From Bradyrhizobium sp. CB3481 (lineage in GTDB: Bacteria > Pseudomonadota > Alphaproteobacteria > Rhizobiales > Xanthobacteraceae), in the NCBI RefSeq assembly GCF_029714305.1, contig NZ_CP121647.1, positions 5,662,501-5,726,500 of the forward strand: 64,000 bases of DNA, given 5' to 3'. Shown here piece after piece: positions 63,675 to 64,000 of the stretch. How positions within the stretch are numbered: the first letter of the stretch is position 1; every line of letters starts with the position of its first letter. A program made the position numbers and the translations under genes. The notes under the pieces were generated by a model, which searched no databases, was not told the origin of the DNA, and worked only from the letters and a program-made list of their open reading frames with translations.

Positions 63675-64000
63675 CTAGGGCAACAGCCGCGCCGCGCTCG
63701 CGCTCATCCCTATCGGAAGAGCAATCAAAATGTGATGGCAAATGGGGTAAGCAAACCGGCAGTGGCCGCTTCTCGAGGCCGTATACATGACCGCTCCCCG
63801 ATCCATTCGCCGAAACACAAAAGCCCTTGCCGAGAAGGGGCCGTCCATATCATGGACATCCCGCGTTCGGTTTGATGATGAGGATAAATCGGCTGGCCTG
63901 CAATAGCGTCCAGAGGTCGGATGTATCGATGAGCCGACATGCGCCGCAAAGGGGAATGTCAGATGAAGCCGCGAGTGGAGGGAGAGATAGTCGTCCGACT
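63675..64000. other. Nothing recognised at the right edge
   Basis: No supported gene; the minus-strand frame 63725-63949 has no recognisable motif. Confidence 0.35.

Overview
This window looks like part of the symbiosis island of a Bradyrhizobium-type root-nodule bacterium. It is GC-rich and carries the end of a type III secretion operon (rhcV, y4yS-like), a nod box, a complete-looking hup/hyp uptake-hydrogenase cluster and a symbiotic cbb3 oxidase set (fixNOQP, fixGHIS). A hemN copy with a FixK2-type box, and many insertion-sequence fragments among broken genes, complete the picture.

Layout. 1-1.0 kb: end of the T3SS operon (+). 1.1-2.8 kb: hipBA toxin-antitoxin (-), hipA frameshifted. 3.2-5.0 kb: small hypothetical genes and a 47-bp nod box facing an uncharacterised gene. 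5.2-18.4 kb: one long minus-strand operon hupSLCDF-HIJK-hypABFCDE. It is read from a sigma54-type promoter at about 18.42 kb; hupG is absent, hupL has an in-frame TGA and hupJ a frameshift. 19.5-28.3 kb: minus-strand fixNOQP-fixGHIS preceded by a CBS-domain gene and a small conserved gene; only fixI is broken. 28.7-30.1 kb: hemN (+), broken by a stop and a frameshift. 30-36.7 kb: decayed material (phage-tail-like fragment, ABC exporter interrupted by a group II intron 3' end, di-iron protein, OprB-type porin). 36.7-49.7 kb: remnants of what may have been a small-molecule locus. It holds a PEP-mutase-like gene split by an IS66 element with an 8-bp target duplication, an intact prolyl-oligopeptidase-like gene, a DUF938 methyltransferase pseudogene, an IS21 element, IS66 debris and a TauD-like dioxygenase. 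49.8-64 kb: IS66, IS110 (two copies), IS701, IS5 and IS630 elements or remnants. Among them lie an LLM flavin monooxygenase remnant, a Flp-pilin-like gene, an alpha/beta-hydrolase-like gene, a Crp/Fnr regulator, an excisionase-like gene, a tyrosine-integrase remnant and a LuxR-type DNA-binding-domain gene.

How it fits together. The hydrogenase would recycle H2 made by nitrogenase and feed electrons through HupC to quinone. The cbb3 oxidase would respire at the very low O2 of the nodule, with FixGHIS assembling it and HemN making haem without O2. The defects in hupL, hupJ, fixI and hemN suggest that this island copy is decaying or is backed up by other copies. All reading is by eye: family assignments rest on recognised motifs and gene order, and no database search was run. 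Some single-base indels could be sequencing errors.
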